Origin: Mycolicibacterium senegalense
GTDB taxonomy: Bacteria > Actinomycetota > Actinomycetes > Mycobacteriales > Mycobacteriaceae
DNA: 64,000 nucleotides
Assembly: GCF_019645875.1 (NCBI RefSeq)
Contig: NZ_CP081000.1
Span: forward strand, 5,764,417-5,828,416
Reading direction: 5' to 3'
Every line of letters begins with the position of its first letter. The first letter of the stretch is position 1. The notes under the pieces were generated by a model, which was not told where the DNA came from, did not search any database, and saw only the letters and a list, made by a program, of their open reading frames with translations. Made by a program: the position numbers and the translations under genes. Positions 44,888-53,610 of the stretch are shown here, one piece after another.

Positions 44888-45865
44888 GTGCCGAACCGTC
44901 GTCGACGCAAGCTCTCGACAGCCATGAGCGCAGTCGCCGCAGTGGCAGTCGCAAGTCCAGTCGCCCTTGTTGCCATGTCGCAGCTTTCCCCCGCACCGCA
45001 GGAGCGCGAATTCACCCAGGCCGCACTGGTCACCGACCTCCCCGGTGAACTGATGTCCGCGCTGTCGCAGGGCCTGTCCCAGTTCGGCATCAACCTGCCG
45101 CCGATGCCGACCAGCCTGCTGACCGGCTCGTCGCCGACCCCGACGCTGGGCTCCCCGACCCTGACCTCGCCCGGCCTGGCCTCGCCGGGCCTGACCTCCC
45201 CGGGTCTGACCGCGCCGGGGCTCACCGCACCGGGCATGCCGAGCCAGGGCTTGACCGCGCCGGGACTGGCGTCCCCCGACGCCGCACTGACCAGCCCCAA
45301 CGGCCTGTCCCCCACCGCCGGCTCGCCGGCCGGCGCGTTGCCGGGGGCGACCGGATCGCTCACCGACCCGGCACTCACCCCGGCCGGTGCCGGTTCGTTG
45401 ACCAACCCGGCGCTGACCCCGCCGACCACCGGCGGGCTGACCGACCCGGCGGGCGCGCTGACCAATCCGGCACTCACCCCGCCGACCACCGGCGGGCTGA
45501 CGACGTCGCCCACCTCGCTGGGCGGCACCGGCTTGACCACCTCTCCGGTGGGCCTCGACCCGTCACTGTCGGGTGGCCTGCCCGCCCCGGGCGAGGTGCC
45601 GATCTCGGCTCCGATCGGGCTGGATCCGGCCGCGGGCACCTACCCGCTGCTGGGCGCCGATCCGTCGCTGTCGGCGATGCCCGCCACCAGCAGCGGTGGT
45701 GGCGGCCTGTTCGGTGACCTGTCGAGCGCGGCCAACCAGCTCGGCGCAGGCCAGGCGATCGACCTGCTCAAGGGCATGGTGATGCCCGCGATCACCTCGG
45801 CGATGAAGCCGCCGGTGCCCGCGCCGGCCGCTCCCGCCCCGGCACCTGTGCCGCCGCCCGCGTAA
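44888..45865 (+). CDS. erp: Exported repetitive protein Erp (PirG)
   Basis: 325 residues: signal sequence with basic start RRRRK and hydrophobic core (about 1-30), then a conserved N-terminal domain. A central repeat region of PGL(T/A)(S/A/x) units starts at about residue 94 and continues as NPALTPPTTGGLT-type repeats. The C-terminal hydrophobic/proline tail is typical of Erp. Erp is surface-exposed and needed for full cell-wall integrity and virulence in M. tuberculosis. The GTG at 44888 follows GAGGA; the longer upstream frame lacks support. A 14-bp hairpin follows. Confidence 0.92.
   Translation: MPNRRRRKLSTAMSAVAAVAVASPVALVAMSQLSPAPQEREFTQAALVTDLPGELMSALSQGLSQFGINLPPMPTSLLTGSSPTPTLGSPTLTSPGLASPGLTSPGLTAPGLTAPGMPSQGLTAPGLASPDAALTSPNGLSPTAGSPAGALPGATGSLTDPALTPAGAGSLTNPALTPPTTGGLTDPAGALTNPALTPPTTGGLTTSPTSLGGTGLTTSPVGLDPSLSGGLPAPGEVPISAPIGLDPAAGTYPLLGADPSLSAMPATSSGGGGLFGDLSSAANQLGAGQAIDLLKGMVMPAITSAMKPPVPAPAAPAPAPVPPPA
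45401..45500 (+). repeat. 60-bp-spaced direct repeat within erp
   Basis: Bases 45401-45440 and 45461-45500 agree at 37 of 40 positions. They encode the TNPALTPPTTGGLT repeat. The near-identity suggests recent duplication of a 60-bp (20-codon) unit. Confidence 0.8.
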
Positions 45866-45883
45866 CGAAGACCCGGTTAGAAG

Positions 45884-45921
45884 AACGGCACCGCAGAAGC
45901 CATCGGCTCTGCGGTGCCGTT
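45884..45921 (+). terminator. Hairpin terminator after erp
   Basis: A perfect 14-bp stem (45884-45897 with 45908-45921) with a 10-nt loop begins 19 nt after the erp stop. It ends in GTT and then a GC-rich tract. Confidence 0.85.
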
Positions 45922-45990
45922 GCGTGGAATCCGCGGCACGAAAGCGCGCCGCGGGCCGTGTCGAAACATTCGTAACACCAGACCCATACG

Positions 45991-45996
45991 TAACAT
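45991..45996 (+). promoter_or_regulatory. -10 element (TAACAT) for the leaderless amidase gene
   Basis: TAACAT ends 6 nt before the GTG at 46003, with no ribosome-binding site. A related CGTAACA sequence occurs about 19 nt upstream (45971-45977). Confidence 0.5.
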
Positions 45997-46002
45997 CAGT
46001 CC

Positions 46003-47619
46003 GTGCAGTCCCGCCGTTCCGCGCCGTCAATTCTCTTCACCGCCCTCGCGGCGACGGTCGTGATCGTGCCGTGGGCGATCAGCGGAACCGATGCCGGCGA
46101 ACACCCCACCGCGGCAGACGCTGCGCCGAAGCTGACACAGCAACCTCTCGACAACCTCGCCGTCGGCGAGAGCATCCGCGAGATCCACCAGGACACCCCG
46201 TTTTCGATGGTCGCGCTCACCTCGCCGGACCTGCGCGGCACGTCCGCCCGGGTCCGCGCCCGCAAAGACGACGGCAGCTGGGGTCCCTGGTATCAGGCCG
46301 AGAACCTCGACGGCGTCGGCGCCGACACCCCGGGCCCGCGCGGCACCGAACCGGTGTTCGTCGGGCGCACCAACACCGTGCAGATCGCCGTCACCCGTGC
46401 ACCACAGGCCCCCGCCCCAGCGCCCGGCAAAGCCGGGAAACCCGGCGCTGCGAAGCCCGCCCTCGGCTATGTCCCCGCCAACGTCGAGGCACCGATCGGC
46501 CAGAACGTCACCGCGGTGCTGATCAGCCCGCCGCAGGCGCCCGTCGATGTCGGGCCGCTGCCGACCGCCGCCATCAACCCCGGCCAACCGCCGGCCATCA
46601 TCAGCCGCGCCCAGTGGGGCGCCGACGAGTCGATGCGGTGCGGAAACACGGTGTACGACAAGGGCATTCGAGCCGGCATCGTGCATCACACGGCGGGCAG
46701 CAACGACTACGCGCCCGAGGACTCGGCGGGCATCGTCCGATCGATCTACGAGTACCACACCCGTGAGCTGGGCTGGTGCGACATCGCTTACAACGCCATG
46801 GTGGACAAGTACGGGCAGGTGTTCGAGGGGCGCGCCGGCGGGATGGACAAGCCCGTCGAGGGCTCCCACACCGGCGGCTTCAACATCGACACCTGGGGCG
46901 TGGCGATGATGGGCGACTTCGACGTCGTGCCGCCCACCGAGATCCAGGTGCGCAACACCGGCCGCCTCCTGGGCTGGCGGCTCGGGCTCAGCCACGTCGA
47001 TCCGCACGGCACCGTCCAACTCACCTCCGCGGGCGGGTCGTTCACCCACTTCCCCCGCGGAGCCACCCCCACCCTGCCGACCATCTTCACCCACCGCGAC
47101 GTCGGCATCACCGACTGCCCCGGCAACGCCGCCTACGCCCAGATGGATCACATCCGCGACATCGCCGCCCGGTTCAACCAACCGCCCGGACCCGCGGACC
47201 TGGCCGACCAGATGCGCGGCGGCGCGATCTACAACCGATGGCAGGCCGAAGGCGGCCCCAACGGCATGCTGGGCAACCCGACCTCGCCCGAGACCGCAGG
47301 GGAAGGGACCGCCCGCTACGCGACCTTCGAGCGCGGCGCCGTGTACTGGTCACCGGAAAGCGGTGCCGAACCGGTCACCGGCGCCATCTACGAGGCGTGG
47401 GGAACGCTCGGCTTCGAACGCGGAGTCCTCGGCCTGCCGACCAGCGCCGAAATCCCCGAGCCCCAATGGATCGTGCAGAACTTCCAGCACGGCACGCTGA
47501 ACTTCGACCGCGAGAAAGGCACCGTCACCCGGGTCGTCGACGGCGTGCCGGTGGAACTGCCCCCGCCGTCACCCGATCAGCAGCCGGTACAGCTGGAGCG
47601 CTTCACCCCGATCACCTGA
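46003..47619 (+). CDS. N-acetylmuramoyl-L-alanine amidase with LGFP repeats (Rv3811-like)
   Basis: 538 residues: signal peptide (about 1-28), a beta-rich linker domain, then an amidase_2/PGRP domain (about 200-390). Zinc ligand motifs are VHHTAG, HRDVG and the Cys in TDCPGN. The C-terminal LGFP repeats (NPTSPE, LGLPTSAE) help anchor cell-wall proteins in mycolata. It is expected to cleave peptidoglycan stem peptides from muramic acid. It is convergent with the HAD gene; only 4 nt separate the stops. Confidence 0.92.
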   Translation: MQSRRSAPSILFTALAATVVIVPWAISGTDAGEHPTAADAAPKLTQQPLDNLAVGESIREIHQDTPFSMVALTSPDLRGTSARVRARKDDGSWGPWYQAENLDGVGADTPGPRGTEPVFVGRTNTVQIAVTRAPQAPAPAPGKAGKPGAAKPALGYVPANVEAPIGQNVTAVLISPPQAPVDVGPLPTAAINPGQPPAIISRAQWGADESMRCGNTVYDKGIRAGIVHHTAGSNDYAPEDSAGIVRSIYEYHTRELGWCDIAYNAMVDKYGQVFEGRAGGMDKPVEGSHTGGFNIDTWGVAMMGDFDVVPPTEIQVRNTGRLLGWRLGLSHVDPHGTVQLTSAGGSFTHFPRGATPTLPTIFTHRDVGITDCPGNAAYAQMDHIRDIAARFNQPPGPADLADQMRGGAIYNRWQAEGGPNGMLGNPTSPETAGEGTARYATFERGAVYWSPESGAEPVTGAIYEAWGTLGFERGVLGLPTSAEIPEPQWIVQNFQHGTLNFDREKGTVTRVVDGVPVELPPPSPDQQPVQLERFTPIT

Positions 47620-47623
47620 GCGC

Positions 47624-48448
47624 TCAGGACCACCAACGTTCCAGTACCCGGGCCACCCCGTCCTCACTGTTGGTCACCGTCACCTCGTCGGCCGCATCGA
47701 CCGCGTCGGGATGGGCATTGCCCATCGCCACCCCGCGCTGGGCCCAGCGCAGCATCGGTATGTCGTTGGGCATGTCGCCGAAGGTCACGATGTCGGCGGC
47801 GGTGAGCCCCAGCGGAGCGGCCAGCTCTTCGATGCCGGTGGCCTTGCTGATGCCCAGCGGCACCACCTCGATCAGGCCGTTGTTGGTCGAGTACGTGATA
47901 TCGCCCTGCAGCCCAATGTGTTTGAGGAGTTCAGCGGCCATGTCCGCGCTGCGCGCACCGGCCTTGCGGATCAGCAGCTTGACCGCCGGGGCGCTGAGCA
48001 GATCCTCGACCGACACCTCGGTGTTGTCCGGGTTGAGCCAGGCATGCTCGTAACCCGGCGAGCTGACGAACTGCGGGGTCGCAGCATCATGCGCGGACGA
48101 GCCCACCCGCTCCACCGCCAGCCCCGCGCCGGGAATCACCCGCGTGGCGATCTCGGCGAGCTCGCCGAGCACATCAGCCGACAACGTGTGGGCCGAGACG
48201 ATCCGGTCGGTCGACGGATCGTAGATCACCGCGCCGTTGGCGCACACCGCCATCGGCGCCAGCCCGAGCCCGTCGACCACAGGGGCGATCCACCGCGGCG
48301 GGCGCCCGGTGGCCAGCACGAACCTCGCCCCCGCCTCGACCGCGGCCTGCACCGCGGCCCGGGTCCGCGGCGTGACCTTCTCGTCCTCGTCGAGCAGCGT
48401 TCCGTCCACGTCGGTGGCGATCAGCCCCGGCGCCCTCTCGACGCTCAC
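47624..48448 (-). CDS. Cof-type HAD-superfamily phosphatase (Rv3813c-like)
   Basis: 274 residues. HAD motif I is DVDGTLLDEDEKVT near the N-terminus, the Cof-type cap lies in the middle, and motif IV (VTFGDMPNDIPML) is present. It hydrolyses small phosphorylated metabolites; the specific substrate is unknown. The start overlaps the acyltransferase stop by 4 bp, so the two are cotranslated. Confidence 0.88.
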   Translation of the reverse strand: MSVERAPGLIATDVDGTLLDEDEKVTPRTRAAVQAAVEAGARFVLATGRPPRWIAPVVDGLGLAPMAVCANGAVIYDPSTDRIVSAHTLSADVLGELAEIATRVIPGAGLAVERVGSSAHDAATPQFVSSPGYEHAWLNPDNTEVSVEDLLSAPAVKLLIRKAGARSADMAAELLKHIGLQGDITYSTNNGLIEVVPLGISKATGIEELAAPLGLTAADIVTFGDMPNDIPMLRWAQRGVAMGNAHPDAVDAADEVTVTNSEDGVARVLERWWS

Positions 48449-49206
48449 CTGCTGCTCTTCGCTTCACGCTCGGCACGCTTGCGCGCGCGTTCGGCCAACT
48501 CCGCCTCGTCGAGCCGCTTGGCCTCGGCCGGCGTCGGCGCCGTCCCACCCAGCCGGCGCGGCACCCAGTGCGCACCGGCCGGCGCGGGGTAGTCCCGCTG
48601 GATCTGGGTCAGCAGCGAGGACATACCGGCCCGCAATGCCTCATCGAGCCCGGCAACGGTACCCGTGGGCGCAATCGGTGCGCCGACCTGAACAGTGACA
48701 GGAATTTTCTTCCGCCCCAATGCTTTCGGATGGTCCTTGGTCCAGATGCGGTGCACACCCCAGACGATCAGCGGGATGATCGGGACGTCGGCTTCCAACG
48801 CCATCCGGGCCGCACCGGTCTTGAAGTCCTTGAGTTCGAAGCTCCGGCTGATCGTCGCCTCCGGGTACACCCCGACCAGCTCGCCCCGGCGCAACGCCTC
48901 CACCGCCGCGGCGTAGGCCCCCGCGCCGGCCGTGCGGTCCACCGGGATCGTGCCGGTGTGCTTGATCAAGTGGTGGACCACCTTCACCTCGTCCATCTCC
49001 GCCTTGATCATGAACCGCATCCGTCGGCCACGCTCGGTGGCCGCCAGCCCGGCCGGCAGGAAATCCACGTAGCTCGTGTGGTTGATGGCCACGACGGCAC
49101 CGCCCGCAGCGGGCAGATTGTGCAACCCACCGAAGGTGATCCGGGTTCCGGTGGCCCGGACCGCCAGCCTGGCGGCAATCTCCAAACTTCGGAAAACCGG
49201 TTCCAT
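48445..49206 (-). CDS. 1-acylglycerol-3-phosphate acyltransferase-like protein (Rv3814c-like)
   Basis: 253 residues, PlsC/LPLAT domain. The HxxxxD motif is in NHTSYVD and the second motif is YPEATISRSF. It probably acylates a lysophospholipid-type acceptor at the membrane. The ATG at 49206 gives the same MEPV start as its tandem neighbour, to which it is closely similar, indicating gene duplication. The longer frame upstream has no support. Confidence 0.9.
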   Translation of the reverse strand: MEPVFRSLEIAARLAVRATGTRITFGGLHNLPAAGGAVVAINHTSYVDFLPAGLAATERGRRMRFMIKAEMDEVKVVHHLIKHTGTIPVDRTAGAGAYAAAVEALRRGELVGVYPEATISRSFELKDFKTGAARMALEADVPIIPLIVWGVHRIWTKDHPKALGRKKIPVTVQVGAPIAPTGTVAGLDEALRAGMSSLLTQIQRDYPAPAGAHWVPRRLGGTAPTPAEAKRLDEAELAERARKRAEREAKSSR

Positions 49207-49213
49207 ACGCGTG

Positions 49214-50005
49214 TTACCCCGAGGCCCCGGTGGGTTCGGAAGGCCCACCGGGGCCGGCCTCAGCTCGCTTGGCCGCCTTGGCGGCCGCCTCCTCGGCATC
49301 CATCCGGTTGGCCTCGGCCAGCGTCGGCGCCGAACCACCCAGGCGGTGCGGCACCCAGAACTCGCCGGGCGGATACGGGCCGTAGGCATCCTGAACCTCG
49401 GTCAGCAGATGCTGCATGCGGGAATGCAGCAGCGCGGTGAGCTCGCCCGCGGGCAGGGTCGGCTGGATCGGCTCGCCCACCGCGATCGAGATCGGCACCT
49501 TGGGCCGGTACAGCTTCTTCGGATGACCCTTGGTCCAGATGCGCTGCGCGCCCCACACGATGTGCGGCACGATCGGCACCCCGGCCTCGATCGCCATCCG
49601 GGCCGCGCCGGACTTGAAATCCTTGATCTCGAAGCTGCGGCTGATGGTGGCTTCCGGGTACACCCCGACCAGTTCACCGGCCTTGAGGTAGTCGACCGCC
49701 GCCTCGAACGAGGCCGCACCACTGTCCCGGTCCACCTCGATGTGGCGCAGGCTGCGCATGATCGGCCCGGTGACCTTGTTGTCGAAGACTTCCTTCTTTG
49801 CCATGAACCGCACCTTGCGGCCCCGCTTCTGCAGGTAGGCAGGCAAGCCGGCGAAGGTGAAGTCGAAGTAGCTGGTGTGGTTGATGGCCACCACCGCCCC
49901 GCCGGTGACCGGGAGGTTCTCCACCCCGGTCACGGTGAACTTCAGCCCCTGCAGCCGCCAGGCCAGCCGAGCTAGTTGTATGACAGTGCCGTAGACCGGT
50001 TCCAC
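49214..50005 (-). CDS. Tandem paralogous PlsC-type acyltransferase (Rv3815c-like)
   Basis: 263 residues with the same motifs (NHTSYFD, YPEATISRSF) and a C-terminal RLGGSAPTLAEANRM tail like the neighbour's. It lies 7 nt upstream of its paralog on the same strand. M. tuberculosis carries three such genes in a row; only two are here. The acyl acceptor is unknown. Confidence 0.9.
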   Translation of the reverse strand: MEPVYGTVIQLARLAWRLQGLKFTVTGVENLPVTGGAVVAINHTSYFDFTFAGLPAYLQKRGRKVRFMAKKEVFDNKVTGPIMRSLRHIEVDRDSGAASFEAAVDYLKAGELVGVYPEATISRSFEIKDFKSGAARMAIEAGVPIVPHIVWGAQRIWTKGHPKKLYRPKVPISIAVGEPIQPTLPAGELTALLHSRMQHLLTEVQDAYGPYPPGEFWVPHRLGGSAPTLAEANRMDAEEAAAKAAKRAEAGPGGPSEPTGASG

Positions 50006-50095
50006 GTAGCCAGCCTAATCCCAGCCCGTATCGGCGCGTCACCCAACTCGGGCTAGGCTGGGCGGGCATCGAAGTACTCCATCGAAAGGCCGTTT

Positions 50096-51652
50096 GTGCA
50101 GGTCACCAGCGTCGGGCATGCCGGCTTCCTGATCGAGACCAAGGCGGGAAGCATTTTGTGCGACCCCTGGGTCAACCCCGCCTACTTCGCCTCCTGGTTC
50201 CCGTTCCCCGACAACAGCGCACTGGACTGGGACACCCTCGGTGACGTCGATTACCTCTACATCTCACACCTGCACAAGGACCACTTCGACCCGGAAAACC
50301 TGCGCCGCCACGTCAACAAGGACGCGATGGTGTTGCTGCCCGACTTCCCGGTACCCGACCTGCAACGCGAACTGCAGGCACTGGGCTTTCACCGGTTCTT
50401 CGAGACCACCGACTCGGTCAAACACACCGTGCGCGGCCCCAAGGGCGACCTCGACGTGATGATCATCGCGCTGCGCGCCCCGGCCGACGGCCCGATCGGC
50501 GACTCAGGCCTGGTGGTCGACGACGGCCAGACCGTCGCGTTCAACATGAACGACGCCCGCCCGGTCGACCTGGAGATGTTGCACGCCGACTTCGGCCAGA
50601 TCGACGTACACATGCTGCAGTACTCCGGGGCCATCTGGTACCCGATGGTCTACGACATGCCGGCACGGGCCAAAGAGGCCTTCGGCATCCAGAAACGCCA
50701 GCGCCAGATGGACCGGTGCCGCCAGTACATCGCCCAAGTCGGCGCCACCTGGGTGATCCCCTCGGCCGGCCCGCCCTGCTTCCTCGACCCCGAACTGCGC
50801 GACCTCAACGACGACCACGGCGACCCGGCCAACATCTTCCCCGACCAGGTCGTCTTCCTCGACCAGATGCGCCGCCACGGCCACGACGGCGGCCTGCTGA
50901 TGATCCCCGGCAGCACCGCCGATTTCACCGGCTCACACCTGAATTCGCTGACCCACCCGGTCACCGACCCCGAGACCATCTTCACCACCGGCAAAGCCGC
51001 CTACATCCAGGACTACGCCCAGCGGATGGCCCCGGTACTGGCCGCCGAGAAAGCCTCGTGGGCGCCGGCCGCCGGCGAACCCCTGCTGCCCGGACTGCGG
51101 GCACTGTTCGAGCCGATCATGACCCAGACCGACCAGATCTGCGACGGCATCGGCTACCCGGTCGAACTCCGCCTGTCCGGCCCCGGCCACACCGAGACCG
51201 TGGTCCTGGACTTTCCCAAACGCCTGGTCCGCGAACCCATCGCCGACGAGAAGTTCCGCTACGGCTTCGCGATCCCACCCGAACTGGTGCGCACCGTACT
51301 GCGTGACAACGAGCCCGACTGGGTCAACACCATCTTCCTGTCCACCCGGTTCACCGCCTGGCGCGTGGGCGGATACAACGAGTACCTGTACACCTTCTTC
51401 AAATGCCTCACCGACGAACGCATCGCCTACGCCGACGGCTGGTTCGCCGAAGCCCACGACGACTCCTCCTCGATCACCCTCGACGGCTGGGAAATCCAGC
51501 GCCGCTGCCCACACCTCAAGGCCGACCTGTCCAAATTCGGTGTAGTGGAAGGCAACACGCTGACCTGCAATCTGCACGGCTGGCAATGGAACCTGGAGAA
51601 CGGCAAATGCCTCACCACCAAGGGCCACGAGTTGCGGTGCAGCAAGTTATGA
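50096..51652 (+). CDS. Metallo-beta-lactamase-fold and Rieske 2Fe-2S fusion protein (Rv3818-like)
   Basis: 518 residues. The N-terminal MBL-fold domain carries H58-x-H60-x-D62-H63 (SHLHKDHFD). A C-terminal Rieske domain has C471-P-H473 and C491-x-x-H494, a complete cluster set. The combination resembles CMP-N-acetylneuraminate hydroxylase-like proteins, in which a Rieske centre accompanies an MBL-fold metal site, so an oxidoreductive step at the metal centre is plausible. The substrate is unknown. The GTG start is preceded by GAAAGG, and TAGGCT at 50054-50059 is a candidate -10. It overlaps the next gene by 4 bp. Confidence 0.9.
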   Translation: MQVTSVGHAGFLIETKAGSILCDPWVNPAYFASWFPFPDNSALDWDTLGDVDYLYISHLHKDHFDPENLRRHVNKDAMVLLPDFPVPDLQRELQALGFHRFFETTDSVKHTVRGPKGDLDVMIIALRAPADGPIGDSGLVVDDGQTVAFNMNDARPVDLEMLHADFGQIDVHMLQYSGAIWYPMVYDMPARAKEAFGIQKRQRQMDRCRQYIAQVGATWVIPSAGPPCFLDPELRDLNDDHGDPANIFPDQVVFLDQMRRHGHDGGLLMIPGSTADFTGSHLNSLTHPVTDPETIFTTGKAAYIQDYAQRMAPVLAAEKASWAPAAGEPLLPGLRALFEPIMTQTDQICDGIGYPVELRLSGPGHTETVVLDFPKRLVREPIADEKFRYGFAIPPELVRTVLRDNEPDWVNTIFLSTRFTAWRVGGYNEYLYTFFKCLTDERIAYADGWFAEAHDDSSSITLDGWEIQRRCPHLKADLSKFGVVEGNTLTCNLHGWQWNLENGKCLTTKGHELRCSKL

Positions 51653-51984
51653 GTGCGCCGCGCCAGTACTACGACGACGGCCTGATCCAGCTGGATCGCG
51701 AGGCGATCACGTTGCGGCGCTACCACTTCCCGTCGGGAACCTCGAAGGTGATCCCGTTGCGGGACATCCGCTCGTACCGGGCCGAGTCACTCGGGCTGGT
51801 ACTCAACCGGTTTCGCATCTGGGGCAGTTCGGACCTGCGCCGCTGGCTGCCGCTGGACGTGTGGCGGCCGATCAAGTCGACCCTGATCACCTTGAAGGTC
51901 AGTGGGACTCGGCCCGACCCCGCGTTCACGCCGCAGCGCCCCACCGAGTTCGTCGCGCTGCTCGACGAACTGCTCGGCGGCTAA
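51649..51984 (+). CDS. Conserved hypothetical protein (Rv3819-like), coupled to the Rieske protein
   Basis: 111 residues, compact beta-rich protein with a PH-like look (charged strands such as LRDIRSYRAESLGL). It starts inside the stop of the Rieske/MBL gene (ATGA), implying stoichiometric expression. No catalytic motif is seen. Its stop overlaps the convergent gene by 4 bp. Function unknown; it could be a partner or membrane adaptor of the Rieske protein. Confidence 0.85.
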   Translation: MSAPRQYYDDGLIQLDREAITLRRYHFPSGTSKVIPLRDIRSYRAESLGLVLNRFRIWGSSDLRRWLPLDVWRPIKSTLITLKVSGTRPDPAFTPQRPTEFVALLDELLGG

Positions 51985-52796
51985 CGCGCAGAGACCACCT
52001 GCCGCAGTTCGGAAGCCGCACTGGAGGCACTGTCGTAGACCCGGACGATGGCCTCGTCCCCGGGCTTGAGGAAGGTGGACTCACCCAGCGGCGTGTAGCG
52101 GGTGGCGCCGATGCCGATCAGCACGTTCTCGGGATGCCCGCTGGCCACCATCAAGGCGCCGACATCCTCCAAAGGCGTATCGGCCGAGCCCTTCTGGTTG
52201 GCCAGCCGCTCGACGATCCAGTCCAGCAGCACCTCGCCGTAGTACGAGTAACCCACCAGCGGTGAATCAACCCCGTAGGCGTGCTGCTCGCCGTCGTTCT
52301 GGCTCAGGTAGCAGACCAGCCGCATCGTCGCCGTCGGGCCGTCCGGGGTCAGATCGCTGATCTCGAAGAATTGTGGCGCAACACCTTTGGAGGCCGGACC
52401 CCAGTTCTTCTTGTGGCTGATCTTCGGCGCGCCCGGCCGGCGGATCGAGCAGTCGTTGAAGGCGCCGAGAGCGAACGGCTCCAGTCGGGCCACGGTGTCG
52501 CCGTTCCACACCACGTGGCAGGCCACCCCGACCTCGGGCTCGATCTGCAGGTTCAGCGGCCCCTCGACTTCGCCGGGCTCGGGCAACAAGATGGAATCGG
52601 TGGACAGCGGGAACTCACCCAGGAAGTCGTCGCGGCCGGGCGCATACCACGGGAAGATGCCCTTGGGCGCATACCCTTCGGTGACCACCTTGACGAAATC
52701 CCCGGCTTCACCGGCCTGTTCGAGGTGGCCGGCGAAGTTGCCGGCCACACCGAAGCCGAACCAGTTACGTACCTCGCCGAGGTCGATGTCGATCAT
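51981..52796 (-). CDS. DUF5718-family protein
   Basis: 271 residues, soluble; resembles the DUF5718 family, related to fumarylacetoacetate-hydrolase-type folds by general look (EPEVGVACHVVW, FALGAFNDCSIR). The function and fold assignment are tentative. ATG at 52796 removes an implausible 13-residue extension. It is divergent from the hemerythrin gene. Confidence 0.75.
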   Translation of the reverse strand: MIDIDLGEVRNWFGFGVAGNFAGHLEQAGEAGDFVKVVTEGYAPKGIFPWYAPGRDDFLGEFPLSTDSILLPEPGEVEGPLNLQIEPEVGVACHVVWNGDTVARLEPFALGAFNDCSIRRPGAPKISHKKNWGPASKGVAPQFFEISDLTPDGPTATMRLVCYLSQNDGEQHAYGVDSPLVGYSYYGEVLLDWIVERLANQKGSADTPLEDVGALMVASGHPENVLIGIGATRYTPLGESTFLKPGDEAIVRVYDSASSAASELRQVVSAR

Positions 52797-52920
52797 GGCT
52801 GCAACCCTACTGTGGCCGCCACAAGCCGGATACAAGTCGCACTTAAGTCGGCGCCATCAGGCTGTGCTCCGAGACATCCGATCCGCCAACCGGGATCGGC
52901 ACAACCTGAGGAGCACCGTC

Positions 52921-53610
52921 GTGCCAACCACCGTCACCGCCGAACCCCGTCAAACCGGCGATCCCGCGCCCGACCTGCTGGGTATCACCCTGGCGCACCG
53001 CGCGATGCTGGCCGATCTGCTTCGCCTGGCCGACCTGGCCGTGGCCGTACGCGACCGTGACGTGATCTGCACACCCGGCCGCGCCCGGGCGATCTCCCGG
53101 TACGTGGAGTGGCTGTGCGATTCCATCCACCATCACCACACCACCGAGGACACGGTGTTGTGGCCGGTGATCCAGGCCAGCGTGGGCACACACGTCGACC
53201 TGAGCGAGTTGACCGACGACCATGCTGCCCTCGATCCGAGGTTGGATCAGCTGCGGGCCAGGGCCGCGGCGTTCCGGCTGTCGATGGGCGACCGCCGGAT
53301 CGCCGGCGTGATGGCTCTCGAGCTGGCCGAACTCTCGGCATTGCTGACCGAGCACATCAACGATGAGGAACTCGAGGTGTTTCCGCTGATCACCGAACAC
53401 GTGTCGGTGGCGGACTGGGAGTCGGTGGAGCGTGCCGCCCGCGACGGCAGCCGGATGTCGTTCGACGGCCCCCGCTCGCTGGCGGCGATGACCGACGAGG
53501 AGCGATCGACACTGGCTCAGCACACCGGGATCGGGCTGCGCGTGCTGCTCTCGGTGCTGCGGCTGGTACACCGGCGGCGGGAACGGGCGGTGTTCGGCGT
53601 CAGTCGATGA
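52921..53610 (+). CDS. Hemerythrin HHE-domain protein
   Basis: 229 residues. A four-helix bundle with His/Glu ligands: HRAML (helix 1), HHHHTTEDTVLWP (helix 2), DDHAALD (helix 3) and TEHINDEELEVFP (helix 4). These would bind a di-iron centre for O2, NO or peroxide sensing or iron handling. A C-terminal extension includes a hydrophobic helix. The GTG at 52921 has GAGGA 7 nt upstream. The stop overlaps the regulator's 3' end by 11 bp. Confidence 0.88.
   Translation: MPTTVTAEPRQTGDPAPDLLGITLAHRAMLADLLRLADLAVAVRDRDVICTPGRARAISRYVEWLCDSIHHHHTTEDTVLWPVIQASVGTHVDLSELTDDHAALDPRLDQLRARAAAFRLSMGDRRIAGVMALELAELSALLTEHINDEELEVFPLITEHVSVADWESVERAARDGSRMSFDGPRSLAAMTDEERSTLAQHTGIGLRVLLSVLRLVHRRRERAVFGVSR

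Noticed and set aside
45150..45300. CRISPR-like array in the PGLTS repeat zone
   Set aside because: The repeats are short, coding and in frame with Erp, with no spacers of constant length.
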